From JBBDLF01 sp040879025 (lineage in GTDB: Bacteria; Pseudomonadota; Gammaproteobacteria; Pseudomonadales; Pseudohongiellaceae): a stretch of DNA of 64,000 bases. How positions within the stretch are numbered: the stretch's first letter is position 1; the number at the start of each line of letters is the position of its first letter. This document shows positions 52,676 to 60,933 of this stretch, piece after piece. The notes below the pieces were generated by a model. That model worked only from the letters and a program-made list of their open reading frames with translations, searched no databases and had not been told where the DNA came from. The position numbers and the translations under genes were made by a program. The stretch covers positions 124,001-188,000 of the forward strand of contig JBBDLF010000003.1 in NCBI GenBank assembly GCA_040879025.1, written 5' to 3'.

Positions 52676-53539
52676 ATGAGATATGAGACTCCGGTGAGTA
52701 TCGCCGATGCGGTGGCCCTGTTGCAGGGTTCACCGGCCCGGGGGCAAATTCTCGCCGGCGGCACCGACCTGATAGTTCAGATGCGTTCAGGTGCAGCGAA
52801 TCCTCAATTGCTGCTGGATATAAAACACATTCCGGAAACCCGGCGTATCGAATTCAGTGACGGCCGGTTTGAAATCGGTGCCGCCGTGTCAGGCGCGGAA
52901 CTGAACGAAAACGAGGCGTTCAAAACAACGTGGCCCGGGGTAGCGGAGGCGTTTGATCTGATCGGTTCAACACAAATTCAGGGGCGCGCCACGCTGGGTG
53001 GAAATCTATGCAATGCCTCTCCCGCCGCGGACACGGTCCCGGCATTGATCGCCGCTGACGCGGTTTGCCGCATTGCGGGTCCGGACGGTGAACGGCAGGT
53101 GCCGGCCGAGTCGATTATCACCCAGCCAGGGCGGACTTCGCTGGCGGCCGGTGAGTTTATCGTCAGTATCCGATTTCCCCGGCAAATGAACCGTACCGGT
53201 GATGCCTATCTGCGCCTGATACCGCGCACTGAAATGGACATTGCCGTGGCTGGTGCCGGAGTGTGCCTGACACTGGACAGCGAGGGCCGGTGTGCGACTG
53301 CCCGTGTGGCACTTGGCGCTGTGGGCCCAACCCCATTGCTCGTCAACGATGCCGGCGCGGCATTGATCGGCAGCCGTCTGGAGGCCGCGGCACTGGATAG
53401 TATGGCCGAGGCGGTTGCGGCCGCGTGCCGACCGATCAATGACAAACGCGGTACCATTGACTACCGCACCCGTGTCGCCGCGGTACTGGCGCGTCGCAGT
53501 GCGCTGATGGCGCTGAACCGGGCGGAGAACAGAACATGA
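52676..53539 (+). CDS. Molybdenum hydroxylase FAD-binding subunit (XdhB/CoxM type)
   Basis: The 287-residue medium subunit passes electrons from the iron-sulphur centres to FAD. It has the two FAD loops AGGTDLIVQMRSG (residues about 28-40) and TLGGNLCNASPAADTVPALIA (about 105-125), and a C-terminal CO_deh_flav_C-like region ending RVAAVLARRSALMALNRA. Its stop codon overlaps the start of the iron-sulphur subunit by four bases (ATGA), showing tight coupling. It is the first gene of the four-gene operon ending at 56615. Confidence 0.93.
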   Translation: MRYETPVSIADAVALLQGSPARGQILAGGTDLIVQMRSGAANPQLLLDIKHIPETRRIEFSDGRFEIGAAVSGAELNENEAFKTTWPGVAEAFDLIGSTQIQGRATLGGNLCNASPAADTVPALIAADAVCRIAGPDGERQVPAESIITQPGRTSLAAGEFIVSIRFPRQMNRTGDAYLRLIPRTEMDIAVAGAGVCLTLDSEGRCATARVALGAVGPTPLLVNDAGAALIGSRLEAAALDSMAEAVAAACRPINDKRGTIDYRTRVAAVLARRSALMALNRAENRT

Positions 53540-54018
53540 AGCGACATGTGGTTAGCACAATCAACGGCGATTCCATGGAGTTTCTCTGTGATGCCGGTGA
53601 CACACTGCTGGATGTATTACGCAATCAGCTGCAACTGACCGGCAGCAAGGAAGGTTGCGGTTCGGGAGACTGCGGTGCCTGCAGTGTGATACTGGATGAT
53701 CGGCTGGTTTGCGCCTGCCTGGTTCTGGCTGTGGAAACCAACGGGCGGCAGGTGGACACCATCGAAGGGATGGCCCGGGGCGACAAACTGCATCCACTGC
53801 AGCAACGGTTTCTTGAAAGAGGGGCATTGCAATGCGGAATCTGCACACCCGGTATTCTGGTTGCCGCCAAATCACTTCTGGAGCGCAATCCAGACCCCAG
53901 CGAATCCGAAGTGAGATACTGGCTGGCGGGGAATCTGTGCCGGTGTACCGGGTACGACAAGATCGTGCGGGCGGTACTTGAAGTAGCCAGTGAATCGAAA
54001 GAGAGGAACGCCCGATGA
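53536..54018 (+). CDS. Molybdenum hydroxylase 2Fe-2S subunit (CoxS type)
   Basis: The 160-residue small subunit carries both 2Fe-2S clusters. The ferredoxin-like cluster uses Cys41, Cys46, Cys49 and Cys59 (EGCGSGDCGACSVILDDRLVC); the helical cluster near the molybdenum site uses Cys100, Cys103, Cys135 and Cys137 (QCGICTPG and NLCRCTGY). All eight cysteines are present. Its start and stop overlap its neighbours by four bases each. Confidence 0.95.
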   Translation: MKRHVVSTINGDSMEFLCDAGDTLLDVLRNQLQLTGSKEGCGSGDCGACSVILDDRLVCACLVLAVETNGRQVDTIEGMARGDKLHPLQQRFLERGALQCGICTPGILVAAKSLLERNPDPSESEVRYWLAGNLCRCTGYDKIVRAVLEVASESKERNAR

Positions 54019-56336
54019 ATGCGGAGGCTAAAAAGTACCGGTGGATTGGAACCCGCACTGTCCGCCCCGACGGCATTGACAAGGTAACCGGTCGCGCAAC
54101 CTTCGGCGCCGATTTTACTCTTCCTGGCGCGCTGTGCGGACTGGTACTGCGCAGTCCGCATGCTCATGCCCTGATTCTGCGCAAGGATTTCAGCAAGGCA
54201 TTGGCCATAGACGGGGTGAAAGCGGTCATCTGCAGCGATGATCTGCGCGAGATACCGCCGGATGAAGCCGTGGTCGGCGGGCAACCGCCTAACTTTCGTG
54301 ATATGGCCAATAATCTGCTTGCCAAAGATAAAGTGTTATACGAAGGCCACGCCGTGGCCGCGGTTGCCGCGATCAGCGAGGAGGTCGCCCGGCGTGCGCT
54401 GGAAGCCATAGAGATTGAATACCAGGTACTGCCGCATGTGATTGAGGTACAAAAGGCGATGGAGCCCGATGCACCGCTGTTGCACGACAACCTGAGGACG
54501 CAGGGAATCGATCCTCCTCCGGAAACGCCTTCCAATATTGCACAACGTGTCCAGCTTGGGGTGGGCGATGTCGAACGGGGATTCGCGGAAGCGGACGTGA
54601 TTTTGCAAGATGAATTTACCACACAGCCCGTACACCAGGGGTATATCGAACCTCATGCCTGTATCGCTCGGTTCGGCGAGGACGGTCAGGCGCAGTTGTG
54701 GTGCAGCAGTCAGGGCCATTTTATGGTGCGCGCCTATTGCGCCAAACTACTGTTTATGGAGATCGCCCAGATTCGCGTGACGCCGTTGGAAATCGGCGGT
54801 GGCTTCGGCGGTAAAACAACAGTGTATCTGGAGCCGCTGGCCTTGCTTATGGCGCGAATATCAGGCAGGCCGGTGAAAATGACGATGAGCCGAGAGGAAG
54901 TATTCAGAGCAACCGGACCCGCCTCCGGCAGCTACATCAATGTGCGTATCGGCGCAACTTCCGATGGGCGCATAACCGCCGCCGAAGCCATTTTGTGTTA
55001 TCAGGCTGGTGCCTTTGAAGGGTCGCCTGTTCGACTCGGGTGCATGACCGGTTTTGCACCCTATGACATTCCCAATGTTCGCATGATCGGTTACGACGTC
55101 GTGGTGAACCGCCCCAAGTCGGCCGCTTATCGCGCTCCCGGCGCGCCGATGGCGGCGTTTGCCACGGAAAGCATGCTCGATCAACTGGCGCTGAAACTGG
55201 AGATCGACCCCTTGGCATTGCGAATGAAAAACGCCGCCCGGAAGGGCACAAAAGCCGCCTACGGACCCCGGTTCAACGACATCGGCTATGTGGAAACACT
55301 GGAAGCCGCAATGTCCCACCCCCATTATCAAAGCAAACCGGGCCTGAACCAGGGTCGCGGGGTCGCGTCGGGGTTCTGGTTCAATATAGGCGGACAGTCC
55401 AGCGCCGGCATTCATGTCACCGAGGACGGCACCGTGATTGTCAATACAGGCAATCCCGATATTGGCGGTTCCCGCGCCTCCATGGCGATTATGGCGGCGG
55501 AGGTACTGGGCATTGATATCAACCGCGTGCGACCGATCATTTCCGATACCGGTTCAATCGGTTACAACGATTTGACCGGCGGGAGCCGGGTCACGTTTGC
55601 AATCGGCATGGCGGTCACTGAAGCGGCTCGCAAACTGGTGGAAAGTCTGAAGGAGCGGGCCGCTTTGATCTGGGATATTTCTCTCGATAGCGTGATCTGG
55701 AAGGACGGAAGTGCCTATGGTGAGCCGGGCGGTGAAGTGGAAGACGAACGGAAAGGTAAACGGACAGGTAAACTTAAAGCCCCGCCAATGCAACTCAGCC
55801 TGCATGATATTGCGAAGGACGCCGCCCGCACCGGCGGGCCGCTCAGTAGCAGTGTCAATATCAACGCCCAGGGAGCCGGTCCCGGTTTCGGTACACATAT
55901 CTGCGATGTGGAAGTTGACCGCGACACCGGTAAGGTGACTATTCTGCGCTATACCGCCATTCAGGATGTGGGACGGGCAATTCAACCGGACTATGTGGAA
56001 GGCCAATTGCAGGGTGGTGTCGCACAGGGAATCGGTTGGGCGCTTAACGAGGAATATATCTATAACGACGAAGGCCGACTCGACAATCCAGGATTTCTGG
56101 ACTATCGCATTCCGGTGGCTTCCGACCTGCCAATGATCGATACAGTGCTGGTGGAAGTGCCTAACCCGAATCACCCCTTTGGCGTACGCGGTGTGGGTGA
56201 AGTGCCGATTATTCCGCCACTCGCCGCAGTCGCCAACGCCATCGCTGATGCCACGGGCCTGCGCATGACAGACTTGCCAATATCGCCCCCGCGACTGTTG
56301 GCGGCCCTGGATAATCAGGCTCGAAGCAAGAGGTAA
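54015..56336 (+). CDS. Molybdenum hydroxylase large subunit, xanthine dehydrogenase family
   Basis: The 773-residue molybdopterin-binding subunit has the N-terminal aldehyde-oxidase hammerhead domain (DGIDKVTGRATFGADFTL), the pterin-binding GGGFGGKTT near residue 262, AAYRAPGAP near 372 and the catalytic glutamate in VRGVGEVPIIPP near 730. AYRAPGAP in place of the AYRCSFR loop excludes CO dehydrogenase. The substrate could be a purine, an aldehyde, a nicotinate-like heterocycle or an aryl-CoA. A charged insert (VEDERKGKRTGK, near residue 580) is unusual. No signal peptide, so it is cytoplasmic. No XdhC-type maturation gene is in the operon. Confidence 0.95.
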   Translation: MNAEAKKYRWIGTRTVRPDGIDKVTGRATFGADFTLPGALCGLVLRSPHAHALILRKDFSKALAIDGVKAVICSDDLREIPPDEAVVGGQPPNFRDMANNLLAKDKVLYEGHAVAAVAAISEEVARRALEAIEIEYQVLPHVIEVQKAMEPDAPLLHDNLRTQGIDPPPETPSNIAQRVQLGVGDVERGFAEADVILQDEFTTQPVHQGYIEPHACIARFGEDGQAQLWCSSQGHFMVRAYCAKLLFMEIAQIRVTPLEIGGGFGGKTTVYLEPLALLMARISGRPVKMTMSREEVFRATGPASGSYINVRIGATSDGRITAAEAILCYQAGAFEGSPVRLGCMTGFAPYDIPNVRMIGYDVVVNRPKSAAYRAPGAPMAAFATESMLDQLALKLEIDPLALRMKNAARKGTKAAYGPRFNDIGYVETLEAAMSHPHYQSKPGLNQGRGVASGFWFNIGGQSSAGIHVTEDGTVIVNTGNPDIGGSRASMAIMAAEVLGIDINRVRPIISDTGSIGYNDLTGGSRVTFAIGMAVTEAARKLVESLKERAALIWDISLDSVIWKDGSAYGEPGGEVEDERKGKRTGKLKAPPMQLSLHDIAKDAARTGGPLSSSVNINAQGAGPGFGTHICDVEVDRDTGKVTILRYTAIQDVGRAIQPDYVEGQLQGGVAQGIGWALNEEYIYNDEGRLDNPGFLDYRIPVASDLPMIDTVLVEVPNPNHPFGVRGVGEVPIIPPLAAVANAIADATGLRMTDLPISPPRLLAALDNQARSKR

Positions 56337-56339
56337 GCT

Positions 56340-56615
56340 ATGGTCTCCGTGATCCTGAGCAGTACACTCGACGCGGAAATCCTTCGACAGGTCAGTAAGG
56401 AAGACAGCCACCATGGCACTGTCAAGATCCAGGTGGCGGCGTCATCAATCCGCGAACTGCTGAGAGAACTCGATTCCCGTTACCCGGGCCTTGGCGCCCG
56501 TCTGCGGCTCGGAGTGGCTGTCGCAATCGACGGCGAGATCTATTCCGACCCGTTGCTGCAGGCCCTGAACCCGGACAGCGAAGTGCATTTTATTCCGCCC
56601 ATAGAAGGCGGCTAG
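56340..56615 (+). CDS. MoaD/ThiS-like sulfur-carrier protein
   Basis: This 91-residue beta-grasp protein begins three bases after the large-subunit stop codon, with AAGAGG before its ATG. It ends in GG (EGG-COOH), the hallmark of MoaD, ThiS and ubiquitin-like carriers that are adenylated and thiocarboxylated by ThiF/MoeB enzymes. Internal features fit the fold: SSIRELLRELDSRYPGL (helix) and LRLGVAVAIDGEIYSDPLLQALNPDSEVHFIPPIEGG (strands and tail). It could supply sulfur to the molybdenum cofactor or to the ligand sulfido atom of the enzyme encoded just upstream. No MoeB/MoaE gene is near. Strong fold call, uncertain role. Confidence 0.85.
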   Translation: MVSVILSSTLDAEILRQVSKEDSHHGTVKIQVAASSIRELLRELDSRYPGLGARLRLGVAVAIDGEIYSDPLLQALNPDSEVHFIPPIEGG

Positions 56616-56647
56616 TCTCACACTTACCGCCGCTTCATTCGGCTCCT

Positions 56648-56680
56648 CATCCCTTCTCATCCCTTCATCCCTTCATCCCT
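56648..56680. repeat. Short tandem CATCCCTT repeat
   Basis: Four imperfect copies of CATCCCTT(C) run in tandem in the 292-bp gap after the MoaD-like gene. No function suggested. Confidence 0.6.
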
Positions 56681-56739
56681 CCGTGAGCGTGCTTTTTGTC
56701 GGGGTGACGCCCGTGTAAATTTTTGTTATATCAACCGGG

Positions 56740-56759
56740 GTAATTCCTCAAGGAATTAC
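56740..56759. promoter_or_regulatory. Perfect 9-2-9 palindrome upstream of the PRC-barrel gene
   Basis: GTAATTCCT-CA-AGGAATTAC lies about 150 bp before the PRC-barrel start and is AT-rich in a GC-rich setting. It has the size and symmetry of a repressor operator; no T-tract follows it, so a terminator is unlikely. The regulator is unknown. Confidence 0.45.
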
Positions 56760-56907
56760 TGCCGATCAGGGGACGTACACGGGTCCATTGTCACCGGCAA
56801 AGCCAGCTTTCGCCGGGTATAAACCAGCAGGCGCACAAAGTAGTATCAACCCCAGTCGGCACGGCTTTACGGTTCGTGTCAGTGTTAGTTCGCATGATGG
56901 GGGAATT

Positions 56908-57783
56908 ATGAGCAAGTCAATTATCAGGAAGATTACGCTTTTATCCGCGCTGGGACTGGCGGCCGCGACGGCCAATGCGCAGCAGCAACCGGATCAGCCA
57001 CAATCGGCACAACAGCCGCAGCAACAACAACCGCAATCCACACAACAGAACCAGACAACGCAGCAATCCCGGGGCACACAGGCTCAGGGGCAGCCTGGAC
57101 AAACCGGCGAGTCACTGGATGAGATGGCCAGAAATCAACCCGAGCAACTCGAGGGAATGGAAATACAGAATGCCCAGGGAGAGGAAGTGGGTGAGATAGA
57201 GCAGATCGTCAGAAGGATAAGCGATGGTGAGATATACGCTGTCGTCACCAGCGGAGGCTTCGCCGGCATTGGCGAAGACCGATCCGCCGTTCCCCTTAGT
57301 GAGCTGCAGCATGATGGCGACCGGATCGTCTACAGGGTCGCGGACCCCACCCAGCAACTGGAGCAGCAGCGATTTGAGGAGTCCGAGTTTGAGCCGGTGG
57401 CGCAACAGCGGCAAGACCAGGGAGATCCTCAGGCCTCACAAGGTCGGCAGCAACAGCGTTCCGAACAGCAGGCTTCACGGGATCAGCAGCAAGTGGACCT
57501 GCAGCAGATCGTTCGCATGGAACCCGATACCTTCAAGGGACAGCAGGTCAGAAACGGGCCTGACTCTGTCATTGGAGAGATCCAGATGGTCGTGCTGGAC
57601 AAGGAGAATACCCAGTTTCATGTCGTGTTCTCGTCAGACGAATTCCTTGATCTGGGCGGCGACGATCTGGTTGTCGCCATCGAGGACCTCGAATTTCAGG
57701 ACGGAATACTGCTACTGAGATCGCAGGATGCCGTCAAGGCGTATTTGCAACAGGACTATCTGGTGGTGCAAGAAGCTGCGTGA
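56908..57783 (+). CDS. Gln-rich secreted protein with two PRC-barrel domains
   Basis: Start at 56908 (MSKSIIRKITLLSALGLAAATANA) has GGGGGA before it; the signal peptide is cleaved after about residue 24. Residues 25-72 are almost pure Gln/Pro/Ser/Thr (QQQPDQPQSAQQPQ and onward), an extended linker. Two PRC-barrel-like beta domains follow (about 80-150, MEIQNAQGEEVGEIEQIVRRISDGEIYAVVTS; and about 205-285, VRNGPDSVIGEIQMVVLDKENTQFHVVFSS), with a second Gln-rich stretch between them. PRC barrels bind ligands or ions and occur in photosystem, stress and cell-surface proteins. It is secreted and monocistronic. Function unknown. Confidence 0.8.
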   Translation: MSKSIIRKITLLSALGLAAATANAQQQPDQPQSAQQPQQQQPQSTQQNQTTQQSRGTQAQGQPGQTGESLDEMARNQPEQLEGMEIQNAQGEEVGEIEQIVRRISDGEIYAVVTSGGFAGIGEDRSAVPLSELQHDGDRIVYRVADPTQQLEQQRFEESEFEPVAQQRQDQGDPQASQGRQQQRSEQQASRDQQQVDLQQIVRMEPDTFKGQQVRNGPDSVIGEIQMVVLDKENTQFHVVFSSDEFLDLGGDDLVVAIEDLEFQDGILLLRSQDAVKAYLQQDYLVVQEAA

Positions 57784-57917
57784 GCGATCACGGAGCAGCG
57801 ATCTACGACGGCATGAAGGTCAGGGTGACTTTCGTGCCGTTTTGCATTTTACGGCGTAACGTTTTCCAGCCGCGCGCCGCTTGACACGAACCCAGGTGCC
57901 AGTGCGAGAATCCTTAA

Positions 57918-58469
57918 ATGAACTCCCTGCGCGGCGCATTACTCACCATCGCACTGCTCGTTTGTCTTCCCGTCGAGGGTGACCAGAACGACCCCCGCCT
58001 CGATGAGCTTTTTTCAGTTCTGGAACAATCAAGCAACCGGCAGGAATTACGCGTTGCGGAAAACAGGATTTGGGAAATTTGGATGCAGCATCCGGACGAA
58101 GATGCCGCGAGACTGCTTGCTGTTGCTACCGATCGCATGAACCGTCAGCAAATTGCGGATGCGATGGCACTGTTCAACGGGGTCATTGAACAATACCCGA
58201 ATTTCGCCGAGGCCTGGAACAAACGCGCAACGCTGCATTACCTGCTGGGCGATCATGCGGCGTCCATTGAAGATATCCATCAAGCCCTGGAACTGGAACC
58301 GCGCCATTTCGGCGCGATTTCAGGTCTGGGTCTGGTCTACCTGCAGCAGGATGATCTGATGCCGGCTCGTGCGGCTTTCCAGCGCCTTTTACGGATTTAC
58401 CCCCACAGTACGAACGCCCTGGAAAATCTTCGCTTGATAGACGAACGAATTCGCACCCGTTTCATCTGA
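57918..58469 (+). CDS. TPR repeat protein
   Basis: The 183-residue protein starts with a signal-like segment (MNSLRGALLTIALLVCLPVEG). The body consists of about three tetratricopeptide repeats (ADAMALFNGVIEQYPNFAEAWNKRATLHYLLGDH, ASIEDIHQALELEPRHFGAISGLGLVYLQQDD, LMPARAAFQRLLRIYPHSTNALENL). These form helical scaffolds for protein-protein contacts in the periplasm. It is 134 bp after the PRC-barrel gene on the same strand and may be part of the same transcript. Partner unknown. Confidence 0.85.
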   Translation: MNSLRGALLTIALLVCLPVEGDQNDPRLDELFSVLEQSSNRQELRVAENRIWEIWMQHPDEDAARLLAVATDRMNRQQIADAMALFNGVIEQYPNFAEAWNKRATLHYLLGDHAASIEDIHQALELEPRHFGAISGLGLVYLQQDDLMPARAAFQRLLRIYPHSTNALENLRLIDERIRTRFI

Positions 58470-58496
58470 GGATGTCTCCTGCGTGTATCGCTTGTT

Positions 58497-58856
58497 TTAC
58501 TGACGCGTACCGCTGGCTGCGAACGGACCAAAATCGCTGCTGAATTCACCATCCAGCGCGTCGCCTTCAACTGTTCCACTGAAGTTAAGTACCAGCAATT
58601 GACCCTGGGCGTCCACCTCGGTGACAAAAGACAAGGCATTGCCATCAACCATGACGCCGGATATCGCAGCGGAACCCACATCAGCCATGGACATGGTGCC
58701 GGTGCCGTCTTCGGCGATGGTCAGTGTCGCGGGCATCGCGCCAACCGGCGTGTTCAGCGAGACATCCCAGACCCCAACGGCCGGATTGGGCGTTGAAGCA
58801 CACCCTGCAAGTATCGTTAACAGCGCTACCGCAGAGCCTTTGATTAACATTTTCAT
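58497..58856 (-). CDS. Small lipoprotein, beta-sandwich type
   Basis: This 119-residue lipoprotein (lipobox LAGC, Cys19) has an all-beta body of short strands with glycine turns (VGVWDVSLNTPVGAMPATLTIAEDGTGTMS, VEGDALDGEFSSDFGPFAASGTRQ). GGGAG precedes its ATG. Its layout recalls small exported proteins of the DUF-type beta-sandwich families, but no family was recognised. It is convergent with the TPR gene. Confidence 0.7.
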   Translation of the reverse strand: MKMLIKGSAVALLTILAGCASTPNPAVGVWDVSLNTPVGAMPATLTIAEDGTGTMSMADVGSAAISGVMVDGNALSFVTEVDAQGQLLVLNFSGTVEGDALDGEFSSDFGPFAASGTRQ

Positions 58857-59107
58857 TAAATTTACTCCCTAATGGAATTTGGTACAGGAAAGTCGCCCCG
58901 ACGCGAGCCGTCAAGTCGGCCAGCGGACCTCTATTCTCCGGTTAATAGCGATGTCGTCAACCAAAAAACCGGCGGGATCGGGTTTTTACCGCCAATTGCG
59001 GACAGGTCAGCGCAAAACCCCTGTTTTCAAGAAATCAGTAATGAATTTTATTGAGTTATTTATTCTATTCAGCAGCTTGTTCGCGCGCGGTACCGCGAGA
59101 CATCCAG

Positions 59108-60289
59108 TCAGCCCCAGGCGCGCTCGAGAATATCCATCACGTCCCTGGCGTCGCGGATTCTGCGGGGATTGCGCTGAACGACACGGTGGGCGCAGGCAAG
59201 CTCGGCAATCTCCGGAAGCTGTGTGCGGTCAATTCCCACCTCCTGCAACGTGGACGGAAGACCAAGTTCGCGCACCAGGGTTCGCACCGCATCCGCAAGC
59301 GGCATGTCCACCCCGCTCGCCTGCCTCAATCGCGCCTGCCTGTCACCGTTGACCCCGGCGTTATATTCCAGCACCGCCGGCAGCATCACACAGGAAGTAT
59401 AGCCATGGGGTACCTGGCACCTGGCGCCAAGAATATAGCCGATGCCATGACTGGCGCCATGGGAGACCTTGCCAAGGCCGCAGCAGGCCAGCCACACCGC
59501 CTGTTGGTTCAGTGCGAGCGCCTCGGTATTCCCCGGAGCCTGGACGGTATCTGGCAACGAGTGAAACAGCAAGCTGACCGCGTGCAGAAAATGTGCTTCC
59601 AGAAAGGGATGGCAGTCGGCAGAACAAAACCCTTCCACGGCATGATCCAGTGAACGTATTGCGGTTGAAAGCCACAGCCACCGTGGCGTGTACACAGCCA
59701 GGGATGGATCGTACACCACCATGCGGGGATACAGATCGGGCGCCCGGTAGCCTTCCTTGACGGCCTGGACCGGGTCGGTCACGCCGGCATTGTTACTGTG
59801 CTCGGCCCCGGAAAGAGTCGTGGGCACCGCGATCTGTCTCACTGTGGAGGGTTTGTAGTGTTCGTACCGGCCTGCCCGCTTACCACCGCTACCGTCGGTG
59901 AACCGGGCATACGCCAACAGAGCAGACTCTGACCTGATGTCCTGGGACAATGCCAGTTGCACGACCTTGGCGGCGTCTACTACGGACCCGCCACCGACAG
60001 AAACCAGCAGATCAGCCTGGGCGTCCCTCGCCTCGGCGATGGCCCTGAGCACATCCGGCCGCGGAGTGTGTGCCGCCACGGGAGAACCCTGCGCCGCGAA
60101 ACGGTCTCCCAGCGCGGCTGTTATTTTCAAGATGCAGTCAGTACCGGCGCTGAGTGAGTTGGACGCGAGGACAAACACACGCCGGCTGCCGAAGCGTTCA
60201 GCGGCGGCCGCAACGAACTCCGCTGCGGGCTGTCCGACCACGACAGACTCCAGCGAGGAGTAATCAAAGCGAAGAGTTCTTTCCTGCAT
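59108..60289 (-). CDS. Iron-containing alcohol dehydrogenase family protein, maleylacetate-reductase-like
   Basis: The 393-residue protein has a Rossmann-type N-terminal half with SVGGGSVVDAAKVV (NAD(P)-binding) and the PTTLSGAEHSNNAGVT segment. The C-terminal helical half contains SLDHAVEGFCS, GASHGIGYILGA and VPHGYTSCVMLP. Fe-ADHs bind metal with one Asp and three His: here the GxDALxHAxE Asp position is Arg (IRSLDHAVE), while the His residues are kept. Maleylacetate reductases and several relatives are metal-independent and have this change. It could reduce maleylacetate or another aromatic ring-cleavage product, fitting the two molybdenum hydroxylases nearby. It is divergent from the second hydroxylase. 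Confidence 0.85.
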   Translation of the reverse strand: MQERTLRFDYSSLESVVVGQPAAEFVAAAAERFGSRRVFVLASNSLSAGTDCILKITAALGDRFAAQGSPVAAHTPRPDVLRAIAEARDAQADLLVSVGGGSVVDAAKVVQLALSQDIRSESALLAYARFTDGSGGKRAGRYEHYKPSTVRQIAVPTTLSGAEHSNNAGVTDPVQAVKEGYRAPDLYPRMVVYDPSLAVYTPRWLWLSTAIRSLDHAVEGFCSADCHPFLEAHFLHAVSLLFHSLPDTVQAPGNTEALALNQQAVWLACCGLGKVSHGASHGIGYILGARCQVPHGYTSCVMLPAVLEYNAGVNGDRQARLRQASGVDMPLADAVRTLVRELGLPSTLQEVGIDRTQLPEIAELACAHRVVQRNPRRIRDARDVMDILERAWG

Positions 60290-60451
60290 GGTTAAGGAAC
60301 CTCAGGGCGGCGTGTCATTTAAGATCGTATGTTCAGTTATCGATTTAAACCCGGCGCCAGTGTCCTGTCCAGGTAATCGCAACGGTTCGATTGAAGGTCG
60401 TTGAAAACTGCTATATGCTGCCCGGAGTCACATCAATTCAGGGGGAATATC

Positions 60452-60919
60452 ATGGCGGCTTTCTGGTTAAACGGTGAACAGCAGGAACTTGATATCGAGC
60501 CTGAAATGCCGTTGTTATGGGCGTTGCGTGACGAGCTTGGTCTGACCGGTACAAAATTCGGTTGCGGCATCGCCGCTTGCGGGGCTTGCACAGTTCACGT
60601 CAACGGCGCGGCTGTACGCAGCTGCGTTACTCCCGTCAGTGCTGTCGAGGGCATGCAAGTTACGACAATCGAAGGCCTGACGCAGGCCGTCGGCACAGTT
60701 GAACCAGGCGCACTGACCGATGTGCAGCGTGCCTGGATTGATCAACAGGTGCCCCAGTGCGGGTATTGCCAGTCCGGACTGATCATGGCGGTCTCCGCGT
60801 TGCTGACGGAAAATCCGTCGCCCAGCGACGAGGATATCGACCGCACAGTCACCAATGTCTGTCGTTGCGGGTCCTACCCCCGTGTCCGCAAAGCCATTCG
60901 TTCTCTTGCCAGCGCCTGA
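60452..60919 (+). CDS. 2Fe-2S subunit of a second molybdenum hydroxylase (IorA-like)
   Basis: Start at 60452 (MAAFWLNGEQQELDIEPEMPLL) is supported by GGGGGA eight bases upstream. The 155-residue protein has the two 2Fe-2S sites: Cys38, Cys43, Cys46 and Cys58 (GCGIAACGACTVHVNG) and Cys103, Cys106, Cys137 and Cys139 (PQCGYCQSG, VCRCGSYPRVRKA). The CRCGSYPR end is typical of isoquinoline 1-oxidoreductase-like small subunits whose large partner is Tat-exported. It is followed 14 bp later by that subunit; no FAD subunit is present, so electrons go to a membrane or periplasmic acceptor. Confidence 0.93.
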   Translation: MAAFWLNGEQQELDIEPEMPLLWALRDELGLTGTKFGCGIAACGACTVHVNGAAVRSCVTPVSAVEGMQVTTIEGLTQAVGTVEPGALTDVQRAWIDQQVPQCGYCQSGLIMAVSALLTENPSPSDEDIDRTVTNVCRCGSYPRVRKAIRSLASA

Positions 60920-60933
60920 AGGAGCCCACACCA

